The notes: generated by a model not told the origin, from the letters alone. A stretch of 64,000 nucleotides of DNA from Pelagibacteraceae bacterium AG-422-D23 (GCA_003213615.1 QCMQ01000001.1:337807-401806); one strand, 5' to 3'. Counted from the stretch's first letter, positions 39,803-50,411 are shown. Program-made: numbers and translations.

Positions 39803-42646
39803 ATGCTTCTAGGAAACTATTTTCATAACATAAATAAAAACTATAGAAATTTTTCTTTTTCAGGAATTTCATTTGACACGAAGAGTATTAAAAAAAATAA
39901 TATTTTTTTTGCAATCAAAGGAAATAATATTGATGGTAATAAATTTATTCCTAAAGCAATTAAAAAAGGATCTAAAATTATTGTAACTGAAAAAAAAGTA
40001 AATTTATTCCAAAATGGAATTTTATATATTCATACAAAGAATATAAGAAAATTATTAGCTGAAACTGCTTTTAAAATTTATGATAAAAAACCAAAAAATT
40101 TAATCGCAGTTACAGGTACAAATGGAAAATCATCAGTTGCAGATTTTTATTATCAAATATTAAAATTAAATAATAAAAAAGGTGCTTCAATTGGCACATT
40201 AGGTGTTAAATCAAAAAGTATTAATTTGAATTTATCTAATACCACAATAGATCCAATAAAATTGGCTAAAATATTAAGCAAGTTAAAAAATCAAAAAATA
40301 GAAAATGTAATTATGGAAGCCTCAAGCCATGGTTTAAAGCAAAATAGATTAGATGGTTTAAAGTTTAATTCAGGTATATTTACTAATCTATCCCAGGATC
40401 ATCTTGATTATCATAAAAATTTAAAAAACTATTTAAATGCAAAACTTTATTTATTTGAAAACCTAATCTTAAAAAGAGGAAATGTAATTACAGATCAATT
40501 AATACCTGAGTTTAAAAACATAAAAAAAATTGCAATTAATAAGAAATTAAAATTGCATACACTAAATGGTAAGAAAAATAATCTAGAGCTTTTGTCTCAT
40601 AATTTTAAAGGAGAGGGTCAATTCCTTAGAATTAAATTAAATAGCTTAATAAGGGATATAAATTTAAATTTAGTTGGAAAAATACAATTAAAAAATGTTT
40701 TGATGGCAATAATTGCAGCAAAATATAGCGGCGTTAGTTTAAATAAAATTTTGAGTACAATTCCAAAATTGAAACCAGTTGAAGGAAGATTTGAAAAAAT
40801 AGGTAAAATTAAAAATCAATCAACAGTAATTCTAGATTATGCTCATACGCCTGATGCTTTAAAAACGTGTCTTTTAAATCTTAGAGAACAATTTCCTAAT
40901 AAAGCACTCATAGTGCTATTTGGTTGTGGCGGAAATAGAGATCAAAATAAAAGATCAAAAATGGGGAAAATAGCTAGTGATTTTGCAGATAATATCATTC
41001 TTACAAATGATAACCCTAGATTTGAAAATCCTCAAAAAATAAGAAGAGATATAAAAAAAGGTATTAAAAAAAAAATAATTACTGAAATTGCTAATAGAGA
41101 AATAGCAATAAAACAAGCTATTCATAATTTGAATTCAGGTGATATTTTGTTGGTCGCTGGAAAGGGTCATGAGAAAACACAAGATATTGGAAATAAGAAA
41201 ATCATCTTTTCAGATAGAAAAATAATTTTAAATGCTATTAAGAGTAAAAATAATAATTTATCAAATAATTTAAAATTAAATGTGATTAAAGAGGCAGTTA
41301 AAATAAAAAAATTATCTCCCTTCACATCTTTAAAAACAGCAAGAATTAATTCTCAAGAAGTTACTAAAAACGATATTTTTTTTGCTATTAGAGGAAAAAA
41401 AAATGACGGCAATAAATATGTTGCACAATCATTTAAGAGAAAAGCATCGTTAGCTGTAGTAAACAAAATCCAAAATAAATTAAATAAAAGTCGTCAGATT
41501 AAAGTAAAAAATACTTTAAAATTCCTAACAGATATTTCAAAAACTTTTAGGAAAAGCATTGATACAAATATTGTAGCTATTACAGGTAGTTGTGGCAAAA
41601 CTACACTTAAAGAATTGTTAGGTAATGTATTAAGTAAAATTTCAAAAGTAAGTATTTCTCCAAAATCTTATAACAATAAATTTGGAGTACCTTTGAGTCT
41701 TTTTAATTTAAAACAAAATGATGAATTTGGAATTTTAGAAGTTGGAATGGATAAAAAAGGTGAAATTGATTATTTATCAAAAATAATTGAACCAGATGTT
41801 GGAGTAATAACAAATATAAATTATGCGCATGCTAAAAATTTTAAAAATATTAAACAAATCGCTTTGGCAAAATCTGAAATTATTAACAATATAAAACCTA
41901 ATGGATATGTTGTATTGAATGCAGATGATAGTTTTTTTCAATTACATAAAAAAATTGCTAAAGAAAAGAAAATTAAAATTGTTTCTTTTGGTATTAAAAG
42001 TCAGAAAGCAGACATTAAATTAATTAACACAAAGGCTTTTGGAAAAAAATTTAGAATTAATATTAGATTAAATAATAAAAAAAAGCATTTAATATTATCA
42101 AACGATTTTCAAAACAATATATACAATACACTTGCTGCTTTAGCAGTTATTAGTATTTATAAAAATATATTTAAACTAAATGAAAATATTTTTCTCAATT
42201 TCAAAATTCCTGGGGGAAGAGGGGATCATTCTATAGTAAAATTTAAAGATAAAAAAATTAATTTAATTGATCAAAGTTATAATTCGAATCCCCTATCATT
42301 AAAATCAGCAATAAATAATTTTGACAAAATAAACTCCAAAAAATCAAATAAATATTTATTAATTGGTGACATGTTAGAGCTGGGTAATCATTCAAAAAAA
42401 CTTCATAAATCTATTGCTCCAATAATTAATCAAACCAAGATAGATAAGGTATTTGTTAAAGGTAAAATGGCTTCTCTAATATTTAAAAATATCTCAAAGG
42501 CAAAAAAAGGTAGGATTTTATTAAACAAATCTCAAATTATTAAATTGATTAGAAAAGATTTAAATAATAATGATTATTTAATGATTAAGGCCTCACTTGC
42601 GACAGGTTTCAACGACATAGTAAAAGATCTGAAAGGATTGCATTAA
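39803..42646 (+). CDS. murE-murF: MurE-MurF fusion ligase
   Basis: 947 residues joining two successive ligases of the UDP-MurNAc pathway. MurE half (about 1-480): P-loop TGTNGKS (104-110), HLDYHKN, and DNPR (403-406), the motif for meso-diaminopimelate. MurF half (about 492-947): P-loop TGSCGKTT (594-601), FGVPLSLFN, GDMLELG. Both halves open with a related binding motif (IFFAIKG at 34-40, IFFAIRG at 525-531). The linker is only ~10 Asn/Ser residues (483-492). The product is UDP-MurNAc-pentapeptide for MraY. Confidence 0.95.
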   Translation: MLLGNYFHNINKNYRNFSFSGISFDTKSIKKNNIFFAIKGNNIDGNKFIPKAIKKGSKIIVTEKKVNLFQNGILYIHTKNIRKLLAETAFKIYDKKPKNLIAVTGTNGKSSVADFYYQILKLNNKKGASIGTLGVKSKSINLNLSNTTIDPIKLAKILSKLKNQKIENVIMEASSHGLKQNRLDGLKFNSGIFTNLSQDHLDYHKNLKNYLNAKLYLFENLILKRGNVITDQLIPEFKNIKKIAINKKLKLHTLNGKKNNLELLSHNFKGEGQFLRIKLNSLIRDINLNLVGKIQLKNVLMAIIAAKYSGVSLNKILSTIPKLKPVEGRFEKIGKIKNQSTVILDYAHTPDALKTCLLNLREQFPNKALIVLFGCGGNRDQNKRSKMGKIASDFADNIILTNDNPRFENPQKIRRDIKKGIKKKIITEIANREIAIKQAIHNLNSGDILLVAGKGHEKTQDIGNKKIIFSDRKIILNAIKSKNNNLSNNLKLNVIKEAVKIKKLSPFTSLKTARINSQEVTKNDIFFAIRGKKNDGNKYVAQSFKRKASLAVVNKIQNKLNKSRQIKVKNTLKFLTDISKTFRKSIDTNIVAITGSCGKTTLKELLGNVLSKISKVSISPKSYNNKFGVPLSLFNLKQNDEFGILEVGMDKKGEIDYLSKIIEPDVGVITNINYAHAKNFKNIKQIALAKSEIINNIKPNGYVVLNADDSFFQLHKKIAKEKKIKIVSFGIKSQKADIKLINTKAFGKKFRINIRLNNKKKHLILSNDFQNNIYNTLAALAVISIYKNIFKLNENIFLNFKIPGGRGDHSIVKFKDKKINLIDQSYNSNPLSLKSAINNFDKINSKKSNKYLLIGDMLELGNHSKKLHKSIAPIINQTKIDKVFVKGKMASLIFKNISKAKKGRILLNKSQIIKLIRKDLNNNDYLMIKASLATGFNDIVKDLKGLH

Positions 42647-43732
42647 ATGCTTTATCAATTTTTATTAAATTTTGTTGATACTTTTAGTTTTTTAAATGTA
42701 TTTAAATATTTAACTTTTAGAACAGGTTTATCTTTTTTCACCTCATTGGTTATTGTGTTGATTATTGGAGGTCCTTTTATTAAATTTTTTTCAAAACAAA
42801 AAATTTTAAATCCAATCCGGGACGATGGACCTGAAGATCATATAGTTAAAAAAATTGGTACACCAACAATGGGAGGTTTGATAATTTTATTCGGCTTATT
42901 AATATCGGTATTATTTTGGGCAGATTTATCAAATATTAATATTTTATTTTGTATCTACATAGCAATTACTTTTGGTTTATTGGGAGCATATGATGACTTT
43001 AAGAAGATTAAATATAGCAACTCATCAGGAATTTCTTCAAAGTTTAAAATAACTTCACAAATAATTTTAGCAATTATTGGTGTAAGTTTTTTTGTTTATT
43101 TAAACGATTATCAAGATTTAAATAATTTATACTTTCCATTCTTTAAAAATTTAATCATAAACCTTGGGTGGTTTTTTATACCATTTGCAATATTTGTAAT
43201 CATTGGTTCATCAAATGCTGTTAACCTTACGGATGGATTAGATGGTCTGGCAACAGTGCCTGTAATATTAGTTGCAGCATGTTTTGCCTTTATAAGTTAT
43301 GTTACTGGAAACATAGTATTTTCAAATTATTTACAAATACCCTACATAGAAGGAACTGGTGAAGTATCAATTTTTTGTGGTGCAATTATTGGCTCTTGTT
43401 TAGGTTTCTTATGGTTTAATGCTCCACCTGCTAAAATTTTTATGGGTGACACAGGCTCATTATCTCTTGGAGGATCTTTAGGTGCAGTAGGAATTATTAC
43501 AAAGCATGAAATTGTTTTAGCTATTACTGGTGGTCTTTTTGTACTAGAGGCAGTTTCAGTAATGGTTCAAGTAATTTCGTTTAAACTTACAGGTAAAAGA
43601 ATTTTTAAAATGGCACCCATTCATCATCATTTTGAGAAAAAAGGGTGGCCAGAGTCTACAGTTGTGATTAGGTTTTGGATTATCTCTATCATTTTGGCAA
43701 TGATTGGTTTAGCTACCTTAAAATTAAGATAA
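42647..43732 (+). CDS. mraY: phospho-MurNAc-pentapeptide translocase
   Basis: Forms lipid I from UDP-MurNAc-pentapeptide and undecaprenyl phosphate in the inner membrane; 361 residues with about ten helices. Signature residues are present: KKIGTPTMGGL, GAYDDFKKI (Asp-Asp pair), NAVNLTDGLDGLA and FMGDTGSLSLGG, then APIHHHFEKKGWPE with the His triad. It abuts the murE-murF fusion with no gap and shares a base with the murD start. Confidence 0.96.
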   Translation: MLYQFLLNFVDTFSFLNVFKYLTFRTGLSFFTSLVIVLIIGGPFIKFFSKQKILNPIRDDGPEDHIVKKIGTPTMGGLIILFGLLISVLFWADLSNINILFCIYIAITFGLLGAYDDFKKIKYSNSSGISSKFKITSQIILAIIGVSFFVYLNDYQDLNNLYFPFFKNLIINLGWFFIPFAIFVIIGSSNAVNLTDGLDGLATVPVILVAACFAFISYVTGNIVFSNYLQIPYIEGTGEVSIFCGAIIGSCLGFLWFNAPPAKIFMGDTGSLSLGGSLGAVGIITKHEIVLAITGGLFVLEAVSVMVQVISFKLTGKRIFKMAPIHHHFEKKGWPESTVVIRFWIISIILAMIGLATLKLR

Positions 43733-45030
43733 TGAAAATAATTAATAATATTTTTTTAAGAAAAAAAATATTAATTTATGGTTTAGGAAAGAGTGGTATT
43801 TCATCTTATAAGTTTTTAAAAAACAAGTCTGATGTATATTTGTTTGATGACAATCAAAAAATTAAATTAAAACTTAAAAAAAAAATAATTAGATTCGAAC
43901 AAATTCAAAAAATAAATTTTGATAGAATTATTATTAGTCCTGGAATTGATATTTCAAATTGTAAATTATCAAAATTTTTAAAGAAAAATTTTAAAAAAAT
44001 TCATACCGACCTTGATGTGTTGTTTTCATTTTATAACAATGAAAGTATTACGATTACGGGAACTAATGGTAAATCTACGACTGCAAAAATTTTACATGAT
44101 GCTTTAATCGATCAAAAAAGAGACTCAAGACTTATTGGAAATATTGGTAATCCAGCATTATCAGAAAAAAATATTACAAAAAAAACAATCTTTGTAATTG
44201 AGGCTTCTTCTTATCAGCTAGATTACAGTAGCGTATTTAGATCAAAATATGCGTTAATTTTAAACATAACTGCAGACCACATTGAAAGACATAAAAGTTT
44301 AAAGAAATATGTAAATGCAAAATTTAAATTATTAAAATCTCAAATAAGAGGATCTTTTGCATATGTAAAAAAAGAGGATGAATTAATAACTAAAAAATTA
44401 AATAAAAATAAATATAATTCAAAAATCTATAGAGTACAGACCTCAAGTATAGATAAAAAGTTTAATAAAATTACTAATAAATATTTTATATCTGATGGTA
44501 ATAAAGAAAATTTATCATTTATATTAAAAATTGCTCCACGATTAAAACTTAATAATAAAAAATTAATTAAAACCATTAATAAATTTAGAGGTCTAGATTT
44601 TAGACAACAAATTATATTTGATAAAAAAAATCTCACAATAATTAACGACTCAAAATCTACAAGCTTTGCTTCCTCGGAAAATATATTAAAAAATTTAAAT
44701 TATGCTTATTGGATCTTAGGAGGAATTCCCAAAAAAGGAGATAAATTTAAACTATCAAAAATAAAGTGTAAAAATATCAAAGCTTATATTTTTGGATCAC
44801 ATCATAAAGAATTTATAAAAATTTTAAAAAATAGATTAAAAATTAAAAATTTTAAAAATTTAAACGAAACTCTTAAAGTTATTTTTTCAGAAATTAATAT
44901 TCAAAAATCTAAAAAAAATATTATTTTTTTCAGTCCAGCTGGAGCTTCATTTGATAATTTTAAAAATTTTGAAGATAGAGGACATTATTTTAATCAAATA
45001 ATTAAAAAGTATATAAATGCAAAGCGATAG
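43732..45030 (+). CDS. murD: UDP-MurNAc-L-Ala--D-Glu ligase
   Basis: Adds D-glutamate to UDP-MurNAc-L-Ala; 432 residues. I start at the ATG at 43732, which shares a base with the mraY stop; a further upstream in-frame ATG at 43675 lies inside mraY. N-terminal Rossmann-like YGLGKSGISSYKFL, P-loop TGTNGKST, ASSYQLDY, then INDSKSTS and a C-terminal FFSPAGASFDNFKNFEDRG signature. Rich in Lys and Ile, like its neighbours. Overlaps ftsW by 14 bp. Confidence 0.94.
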   Translation: MKIINNIFLRKKILIYGLGKSGISSYKFLKNKSDVYLFDDNQKIKLKLKKKIIRFEQIQKINFDRIIISPGIDISNCKLSKFLKKNFKKIHTDLDVLFSFYNNESITITGTNGKSTTAKILHDALIDQKRDSRLIGNIGNPALSEKNITKKTIFVIEASSYQLDYSSVFRSKYALILNITADHIERHKSLKKYVNAKFKLLKSQIRGSFAYVKKEDELITKKLNKNKYNSKIYRVQTSSIDKKFNKITNKYFISDGNKENLSFILKIAPRLKLNNKKLIKTINKFRGLDFRQQIIFDKKNLTIINDSKSTSFASSENILKNLNYAYWILGGIPKKGDKFKLSKIKCKNIKAYIFGSHHKEFIKILKNRLKIKNFKNLNETLKVIFSEINIQKSKKNIIFFSPAGASFDNFKNFEDRGHYFNQIIKKYINAKR

Positions 45031-46138
45031 TATTGTTTACAAATTTTATTATCAATGGTGGAAAAACATAGATAAATCTATTTTTTTACTAATAAGTTTA
45101 TTATTTATTATTGGATTATTTTTTTCTTTAGTTTCAACTTCTCTAATAGCCTCTGATAAGTTAGATACCAACAGTTATTTCTTCTTTTTTAAACATTTGA
45201 TTTATGTGATAATTGGAATATCTCTTATTTTTATATTTTCCTCTTTAAATTCAGATCAATTATTTAAATACTCTATTTTTCTTTTTTTAATTTCACTTAT
45301 TTCATTATTTTTGGTGCCATTCGTTGGTGTTGAAGTTAAAGGGTCTAAAAGATGGATAGACTTATTTTTTTTACCAAGATTTCAACCCATAGAGGTTCTA
45401 AAACCATTTTTGGTAATAATTTTAGCAACTATTTTATGTGATATTAGATCAAATATTTTATTTAAGTATTTGATATCTATTATTTTAATATCTATCATTT
45501 CTTTACTTTTAATAGCCCAACCAGATATTGGCCAAACTTTATTAGTGGTATTTTCTTGGGCAGTTCTAATCTTCACATCAGGAATTAATATATACATTCT
45601 TTTGGCGATAATTTTTATTGGCGCATTTTTGCTTGCTTATCTAATTATTTTTGTACCTAAGTTTGATTATATACAAGAACGAATATTTTCTTTTTTTAAC
45701 AGAGAAACAGGTACTCATAATTTTCAATCCGATAAAGCATTAGAGTCAATTACAAGCGGAGGCTTCTTTGGAAAAGGCATAGGTGAAGGAGTTCTGAAAA
45801 ATAGAGTTCCAGAAGCCCACACTGATTACATTATTTCGGTAATTTCTGAAGAGTTTGGTGTTGTTGCCATAATGTTAATATTATTATTGTTTTTGATCTT
45901 AATTTATATGGTTTTTAAAAAAATAAGTTTTGAGACAAATGATAAAGCTAAACTTATTTTAATTGGATCTATTAGTTTAATATTAATGCAGGCTACTATT
46001 CATATTGGGGTTAATATAAGATTATTTCCAACCACCGGAATGACATTACCTTTTTTAAGTTATGGTGGTTCATCAATAATAAGTACATCTATATTAGCTG
46101 GGATAATTTTAAATTTAACAAAAAGAAAAATAAATTAA
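45017..46138 (+). CDS. ftsW: peptidoglycan glycosyltransferase FtsW
   Basis: SEDS-family polymerase that works with FtsI at the septum; 373 residues with about ten helices. Characteristic segments are KGSKRWIDLFFLPRFQPIEVLKPF, LLIAQPDIGQTLLV and the long periplasmic loop with SGGFFGKGIGEGVLKNRVPEAHTDYI, then LFPTTGMTLPFLSYGGSS. The conserved catalytic Asp of SEDS proteins is probably in AHTDYI or QPDIGQ. Flanked by murD and murG as usual. Confidence 0.95.
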   Translation: MQSDSIVYKFYYQWWKNIDKSIFLLISLLFIIGLFFSLVSTSLIASDKLDTNSYFFFFKHLIYVIIGISLIFIFSSLNSDQLFKYSIFLFLISLISLFLVPFVGVEVKGSKRWIDLFFLPRFQPIEVLKPFLVIILATILCDIRSNILFKYLISIILISIISLLLIAQPDIGQTLLVVFSWAVLIFTSGINIYILLAIIFIGAFLLAYLIIFVPKFDYIQERIFSFFNRETGTHNFQSDKALESITSGGFFGKGIGEGVLKNRVPEAHTDYIISVISEEFGVVAIMLILLLFLILIYMVFKKISFETNDKAKLILIGSISLILMQATIHIGVNIRLFPTTGMTLPFLSYGGSSIISTSILAGIILNLTKRKIN

Positions 46139-46141
46139 AAA

Positions 46142-47206
46142 ATGATAAAAAAGATTTTAATTTCCACAGGTGGATCTGGAGGTCATGTGATACCAGCAAT
46201 TACAATTTACAATCATTTAAAGAATACTCATCAAGCTTTGATTTCTACTGATATAAGAGGTCTTGCATATTTAGATAAGAATTACAAAGTAATTATAATT
46301 AATACCCCAAAATTAAATAATTATTTCCTACTTCCTTTTTCATTTTTAAAAATATTATTTCTTACTATTAAATCTTTTTTTCTTTTAAAAAAAAATAATA
46401 TTTCAATTTTAATTTCTACTGGTGGCTATATGTCTTTACCACTATGTTTAGCAGCAAAAATATTAGGCATTAATATTTTTTTAATTGAACCAAATATGGT
46501 TCTTGGAAGAGCAAATAAATTTTTTTTAAATTTTTCAAGAAAACTAATATGTTATTCAAAGGATTTAATTAATCTACCATCTGGAATTAATCACAAATTA
46601 ACTACAATTAAACCTTTGATAAGAAAAGAATATTATGAAACCAGTACGTATCAAAAAAATGATAATTTATTCACAATTATAATAATAGGGGGTAGTCAGG
46701 GTGCAAAAATCTTTGATGAGATTTTAAATAAAGCTTTTGTAAGTATAGCAAAACAAGTTTCTATAAAAATTATTCATCAAACAAGCGAGAAAAATATTGA
46801 TTTTTTAAAAAATTTTTATTCTCAAAATAATATTGAAAGTAGTGTTTTCAGTTTTGATCACAATCTTAATGAAGTTTTAAAACAGGGAGATTTATGCATA
46901 ACAAGAGCTGGTGCCTCAAGTTTAGCCGAACTATCCATATTGAATATTCCATTTGTAGCAATACCACTTCCGTCATCAAAAGATGATCATCAGTATGAAA
47001 ATGCTAAATACTACAAGGAACAGGATTGTTGTTGGATAATTGATCAAAAAAATTTTGATGACCAAAAATTTGAGAAATTTTTACTGGAATTGATAAATAA
47101 AAGTCAGGATTACATTACAAAAAAAAACAATTTACAGAAATTAAATTATCAAAATACATGGAATAATGTTAATCAAAAAATATTAAAAATTATTAATGAA
47201 AATTAA
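46142..47206 (+). CDS. murG: UDP-GlcNAc:lipid I GlcNAc transferase
   Basis: GT-B (family 28) enzyme making lipid II on the cytoplasmic face; 354 residues. G-loop 1 STGGSGGHVIPA (about 8-19), ISTGGYMSLP, G-loop 3 IIGGSQGAKIFDE and the donor-binding TRAGASSLAELSILNIPFVAIPLP region. The start is 3 bp after ftsW and the end overlaps murC by 11 bp. Confidence 0.95.
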   Translation: MIKKILISTGGSGGHVIPAITIYNHLKNTHQALISTDIRGLAYLDKNYKVIIINTPKLNNYFLLPFSFLKILFLTIKSFFLLKKNNISILISTGGYMSLPLCLAAKILGINIFLIEPNMVLGRANKFFLNFSRKLICYSKDLINLPSGINHKLTTIKPLIRKEYYETSTYQKNDNLFTIIIIGGSQGAKIFDEILNKAFVSIAKQVSIKIIHQTSEKNIDFLKNFYSQNNIESSVFSFDHNLNEVLKQGDLCITRAGASSLAELSILNIPFVAIPLPSSKDDHQYENAKYYKEQDCCWIIDQKNFDDQKFEKFLLELINKSQDYITKKNNLQKLNYQNTWNNVNQKILKIINEN

Positions 47207-48593
47207 ATTAGCAAAAACAGAACTGATACATTTTGTTGGAATAGGTGGAATAGGTATGAGTGGCTTAGCACTAATAATGAAAGGTAAAGGTTTTAAAGTT
47301 CAAGGAAGCGATATAGCAAATAATAAAAATATTGAAAGGTTAAGAAAAGAAAAAATAAAAGTTTTCATTGGACATAAGAAACAAAATATACAAAAGGGGA
47401 CTATCATAGTTATATCTTCAGCTATTAAAAAAAATAACCCAGAGCTTGCCGCAGCTAAAAAAAAACAATTGCCCATTTATAAAAGAGGAGAAATGCTTGC
47501 AAATATTGTTTCTTTAACAAAAAATATTGTGGTAGTTGGATCTCACGGTAAAACCACAACAACATCTTTGATAGCATCTATATTTCAAGAAACAAAAATT
47601 GATCCTACAATAATTAATGGTGGAGTAATAAATTCAATTAATAATTCTGCAAAACTTGGAAAAAGTGATTGGTCTATATTAGAGGCAGACGAGTCAGATG
47701 GAAGTTTTATTTTTATACCTCCAACATATTCAATCATCACTAATATAGATCGAGAGCATATGGATTATTACGGCACTATGGATAAATTAAATAAATATTT
47801 TGAAAATTTTGTAAATAAGGTTCCTTCATTTGGAAAATCATTTATTTGTTTAGATGACAAAAATAACAAAAATTTAATTAAAAATATCAAAAATAAAAAC
47901 TTTTACACATATGGTTTGGATACTAAATCAAATTTTTGTATTAAAAATATAAAACAATTAAAAGAGTACTCTGAGTTTGACTTAAATATAAAATTACCTA
48001 ATAAAAAAAATCAATTAATTAAAAAATTTAAAATTCCTTTATTGGGAACACATAATATTAAAAATTCTGTAGCTGCAGCAGCATTAGCATTAACAGTGGG
48101 CCTACCAATAAATAATATAAAAAAAGGACTTAAAAATTTTAAGGGAGTTCAAAGAAGATTTAATAAAATTTTCAATTTTAATAATGTAGATTTTTATGAT
48201 GATTATGCCCACCATCCTACAGAAATCAAAGAAGTACTGGATGGTGTAAAAAAAGTTTATAAAGATTATGAAAAAATATGCATTTTCCAACCTCATAGAA
48301 TATCAAGATTAAAAGATTTAAAAAAAGAATTTACTTTTGCTTTTAAAAATGCAGATAAATTAATTTTGTTTCCAATTTATACTGCTGGAGAAAAATTAAA
48401 GCTTGGATTTAGTTATATAAATTTTGCTAGAGAGATTATTAAAAACTCAAGAGTCCAGCTATTTTTAGTAGATGATAAACTTCAATTAGCAAAATTTATT
48501 AAAGCAAACATATATGGAAAAAAAATAGTTATAGGAATGGGCGCGGGGACTATTTCGAGTTGGATGCGAGAATTACCTAAATTGTTATTATGA
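47196..48593 (+). CDS. murC: UDP-MurNAc--L-alanine ligase
   Basis: First amino-acid ligase of the murein pathway; 465 residues. N-terminal FVGIGGIGMSGLA, P-loop GSHGKTTTT (about residues 115-123), EADESDGSF, DDYAHHPTEIKE and C-terminal QPHRISRLKDL. Start overlaps murG and the stop overlaps murB by 4 bp. Lys/Asn-rich surface expected for this AT bias. Confidence 0.96.
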   Translation: MKIKLAKTELIHFVGIGGIGMSGLALIMKGKGFKVQGSDIANNKNIERLRKEKIKVFIGHKKQNIQKGTIIVISSAIKKNNPELAAAKKKQLPIYKRGEMLANIVSLTKNIVVVGSHGKTTTTSLIASIFQETKIDPTIINGGVINSINNSAKLGKSDWSILEADESDGSFIFIPPTYSIITNIDREHMDYYGTMDKLNKYFENFVNKVPSFGKSFICLDDKNNKNLIKNIKNKNFYTYGLDTKSNFCIKNIKQLKEYSEFDLNIKLPNKKNQLIKKFKIPLLGTHNIKNSVAAAALALTVGLPINNIKKGLKNFKGVQRRFNKIFNFNNVDFYDDYAHHPTEIKEVLDGVKKVYKDYEKICIFQPHRISRLKDLKKEFTFAFKNADKLILFPIYTAGEKLKLGFSYINFAREIIKNSRVQLFLVDDKLQLAKFIKANIYGKKIVIGMGAGTISSWMRELPKLLL

Positions 48594-49495
48594 AAATTGA
48601 TTTAAAAGAGTTGATTCCTGAATTTAGTAATAATTTAAAATTAGATTATGATCTAAAAAAAAAAAATTGGTTTAACATAGGAGGCAAAACTAAAGCTTTT
48701 TATAAGGCAGGTGATTTAAAAGAATTAATTAAGTTTCTTAAAAAAATTCAAGATAAAGAAAAAATATTTATATTAGGAGCTGGTTCTAATACACTTATAT
48801 CCGATAATAAATTTGATGGAGTTGTAATAAAACTTACTCAAAATTTTAATAATATTTCTTTACATTCTGAAGAAATCATAGTCGCTGGTAGTGCTGTTAC
48901 AGATAAATCTTTATCTGAATTTGCAATGGAAAGTGGTTTGGGTGGTTTTGAGTTTCTCTCTTGTATACCTGGAACAATAGGTGGTGGCATTAAAATGAAC
49001 GCAGGTTGTTTTCAAAGGGAGTTCAAAGATATTCTTATTTCTATTCAAGCAGTAAATAAATCAGGTCAAGTAATTACTATACCTGCAAAAGATATTAATT
49101 TTAAATATAGAGACAGTGGATTATCTGAAGATCTTATTTTTTTAAGTGCATCATTTAAAGGTTTTAAGAAAGATAAGAATAAAATAGAGAATGAAATAAG
49201 GCTGCTTAAAGAAAAAAAAGAGCAAGCACAACCAACAAAAATTAGAACCAGTGGTAGTACATTTAAAAATCCCATAGATCAATCTGATAAAAAAGTTTGG
49301 CAACTAATCAAAGAGTCTGTGCCGTTAGAAAAATCATTTGGAGATGCATCAATTTCTAAAAAACACTGTAATTTTTTTGTAAACAAAGGTAATGCTAAGT
49401 TTGAGGATATGAAAAAATTGATAAATTTTGTGTCTGAAAGTGTATTTAAGAAAACAGGAATTAAACTAGAAACTGAAATAAAAATATTAGAATAA
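48590..49495 (+). CDS. murB: UDP-N-acetylenolpyruvoylglucosamine reductase
   Basis: FAD/NADPH enzyme forming UDP-MurNAc; 301 residues, the type without the E. coli insert (type II-like). FAD-binding FILGAGSNTLISDNKFDGVVI, FLSCIPGTIGGGIKMNAG, and the active-site Ser in TSGSTFKNP. C-terminal Glu in KLETEIKIL. It overlaps murC and is followed by ddl after one base. murA is not in the window. Confidence 0.95.
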   Translation: MKIDLKELIPEFSNNLKLDYDLKKKNWFNIGGKTKAFYKAGDLKELIKFLKKIQDKEKIFILGAGSNTLISDNKFDGVVIKLTQNFNNISLHSEEIIVAGSAVTDKSLSEFAMESGLGGFEFLSCIPGTIGGGIKMNAGCFQREFKDILISIQAVNKSGQVITIPAKDINFKYRDSGLSEDLIFLSASFKGFKKDKNKIENEIRLLKEKKEQAQPTKIRTSGSTFKNPIDQSDKKVWQLIKESVPLEKSFGDASISKKHCNFFVNKGNAKFEDMKKLINFVSESVFKKTGIKLETEIKILE

Positions 49496-49496
49496 G

Positions 49497-50411
49497 TTGA
49501 AAAAAAAAATATTAATAATATCAGGTGGGATATCGAAAGAGAGAATAATTAGTCTTGATACAGGGCAACAGGTTGCTAATGAGCTTAAAAAAAATGGTTA
49601 TAGAGTTAAAATCACTGAACCAGATAATAATTTAGAAAAAAACATAAAATTTTTTAAACCAAACATAATTTTTAATGCGTTGCATGGTCAGTTTGGTGAG
49701 GATGGTTATATTCAGACTATTCTAGAAAGATTTAAAATTCCTTATACTCATTCAGGTGCAATAGCATCATCAATTGCAATGGACAAGGAAATTTCAAAAA
49801 AACTTTTTATTAAAAATAAAATTAAAACCCCAAAATTTTTTACTTATTCATTTGATTTAACAAAATCTAATTTAATTAACAAAATAAACAAGGAACTAAA
49901 ATTTCCAGTTGTGATTAAACCTTTGAATGAAGGCTCAAGTGTAAATGTTTATATATGTGATAAGAGAAGTTTAAATAAAATTCTTTACAAACTTAAACCT
50001 TATAAAAAAGTAATGTTTGAGCAATTTATTGGAGGAAGAGAAATACAAGTTGCGATTATGGGCGATAAAAAATTAGGAGCAATTGAGCTAAAACCAAAAA
50101 GAAAATTTTATGATTATCAGGCAAAATATGATTCAAAAGCTAAAACCCAACATATTATACCTGTAGACCTAGCTAAATCTAAATTTAATCTACTAATGGA
50201 TATTGCATACAAAGCTCATAAAATTATAGGCTGTAGAGGAGTCACGAGATCAGATTTTAAGTTTTTTAATGGTGATTTTTATTTGTTAGAACTTAATACT
50301 CAACCTGGAATGACCAAATTGTCACTTGTACCAGAGATAGCATTATATAGAGGTTTAACCTTTATAAAATTAATTGAATGGATGTTGAAAGATGCATCAA
50401 AGAAAAAGTAA
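49497..50411 (+). CDS. ddl: D-alanine--D-alanine ligase
   Basis: ATP-grasp enzyme making D-Ala-D-Ala for MurF; 304 residues. The TTG start at 49497 is forced: the conserved first strand (KILIISGGISKER) begins three codons later and no ATG or GTG is available before it. Other landmarks: NALHGQFGEDG, KPLNEGSSVNV, and ELNTQPGMTKLSLVPE with the metal-binding Glu/Asn. It overlaps ftsQ by 20 bp. Confidence 0.93.
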   Translation: MKKKILIISGGISKERIISLDTGQQVANELKKNGYRVKITEPDNNLEKNIKFFKPNIIFNALHGQFGEDGYIQTILERFKIPYTHSGAIASSIAMDKEISKKLFIKNKIKTPKFFTYSFDLTKSNLINKINKELKFPVVIKPLNEGSSVNVYICDKRSLNKILYKLKPYKKVMFEQFIGGREIQVAIMGDKKLGAIELKPKRKFYDYQAKYDSKAKTQHIIPVDLAKSKFNLLMDIAYKAHKIIGCRGVTRSDFKFFNGDFYLLELNTQPGMTKLSLVPEIALYRGLTFIKLIEWMLKDASKKK

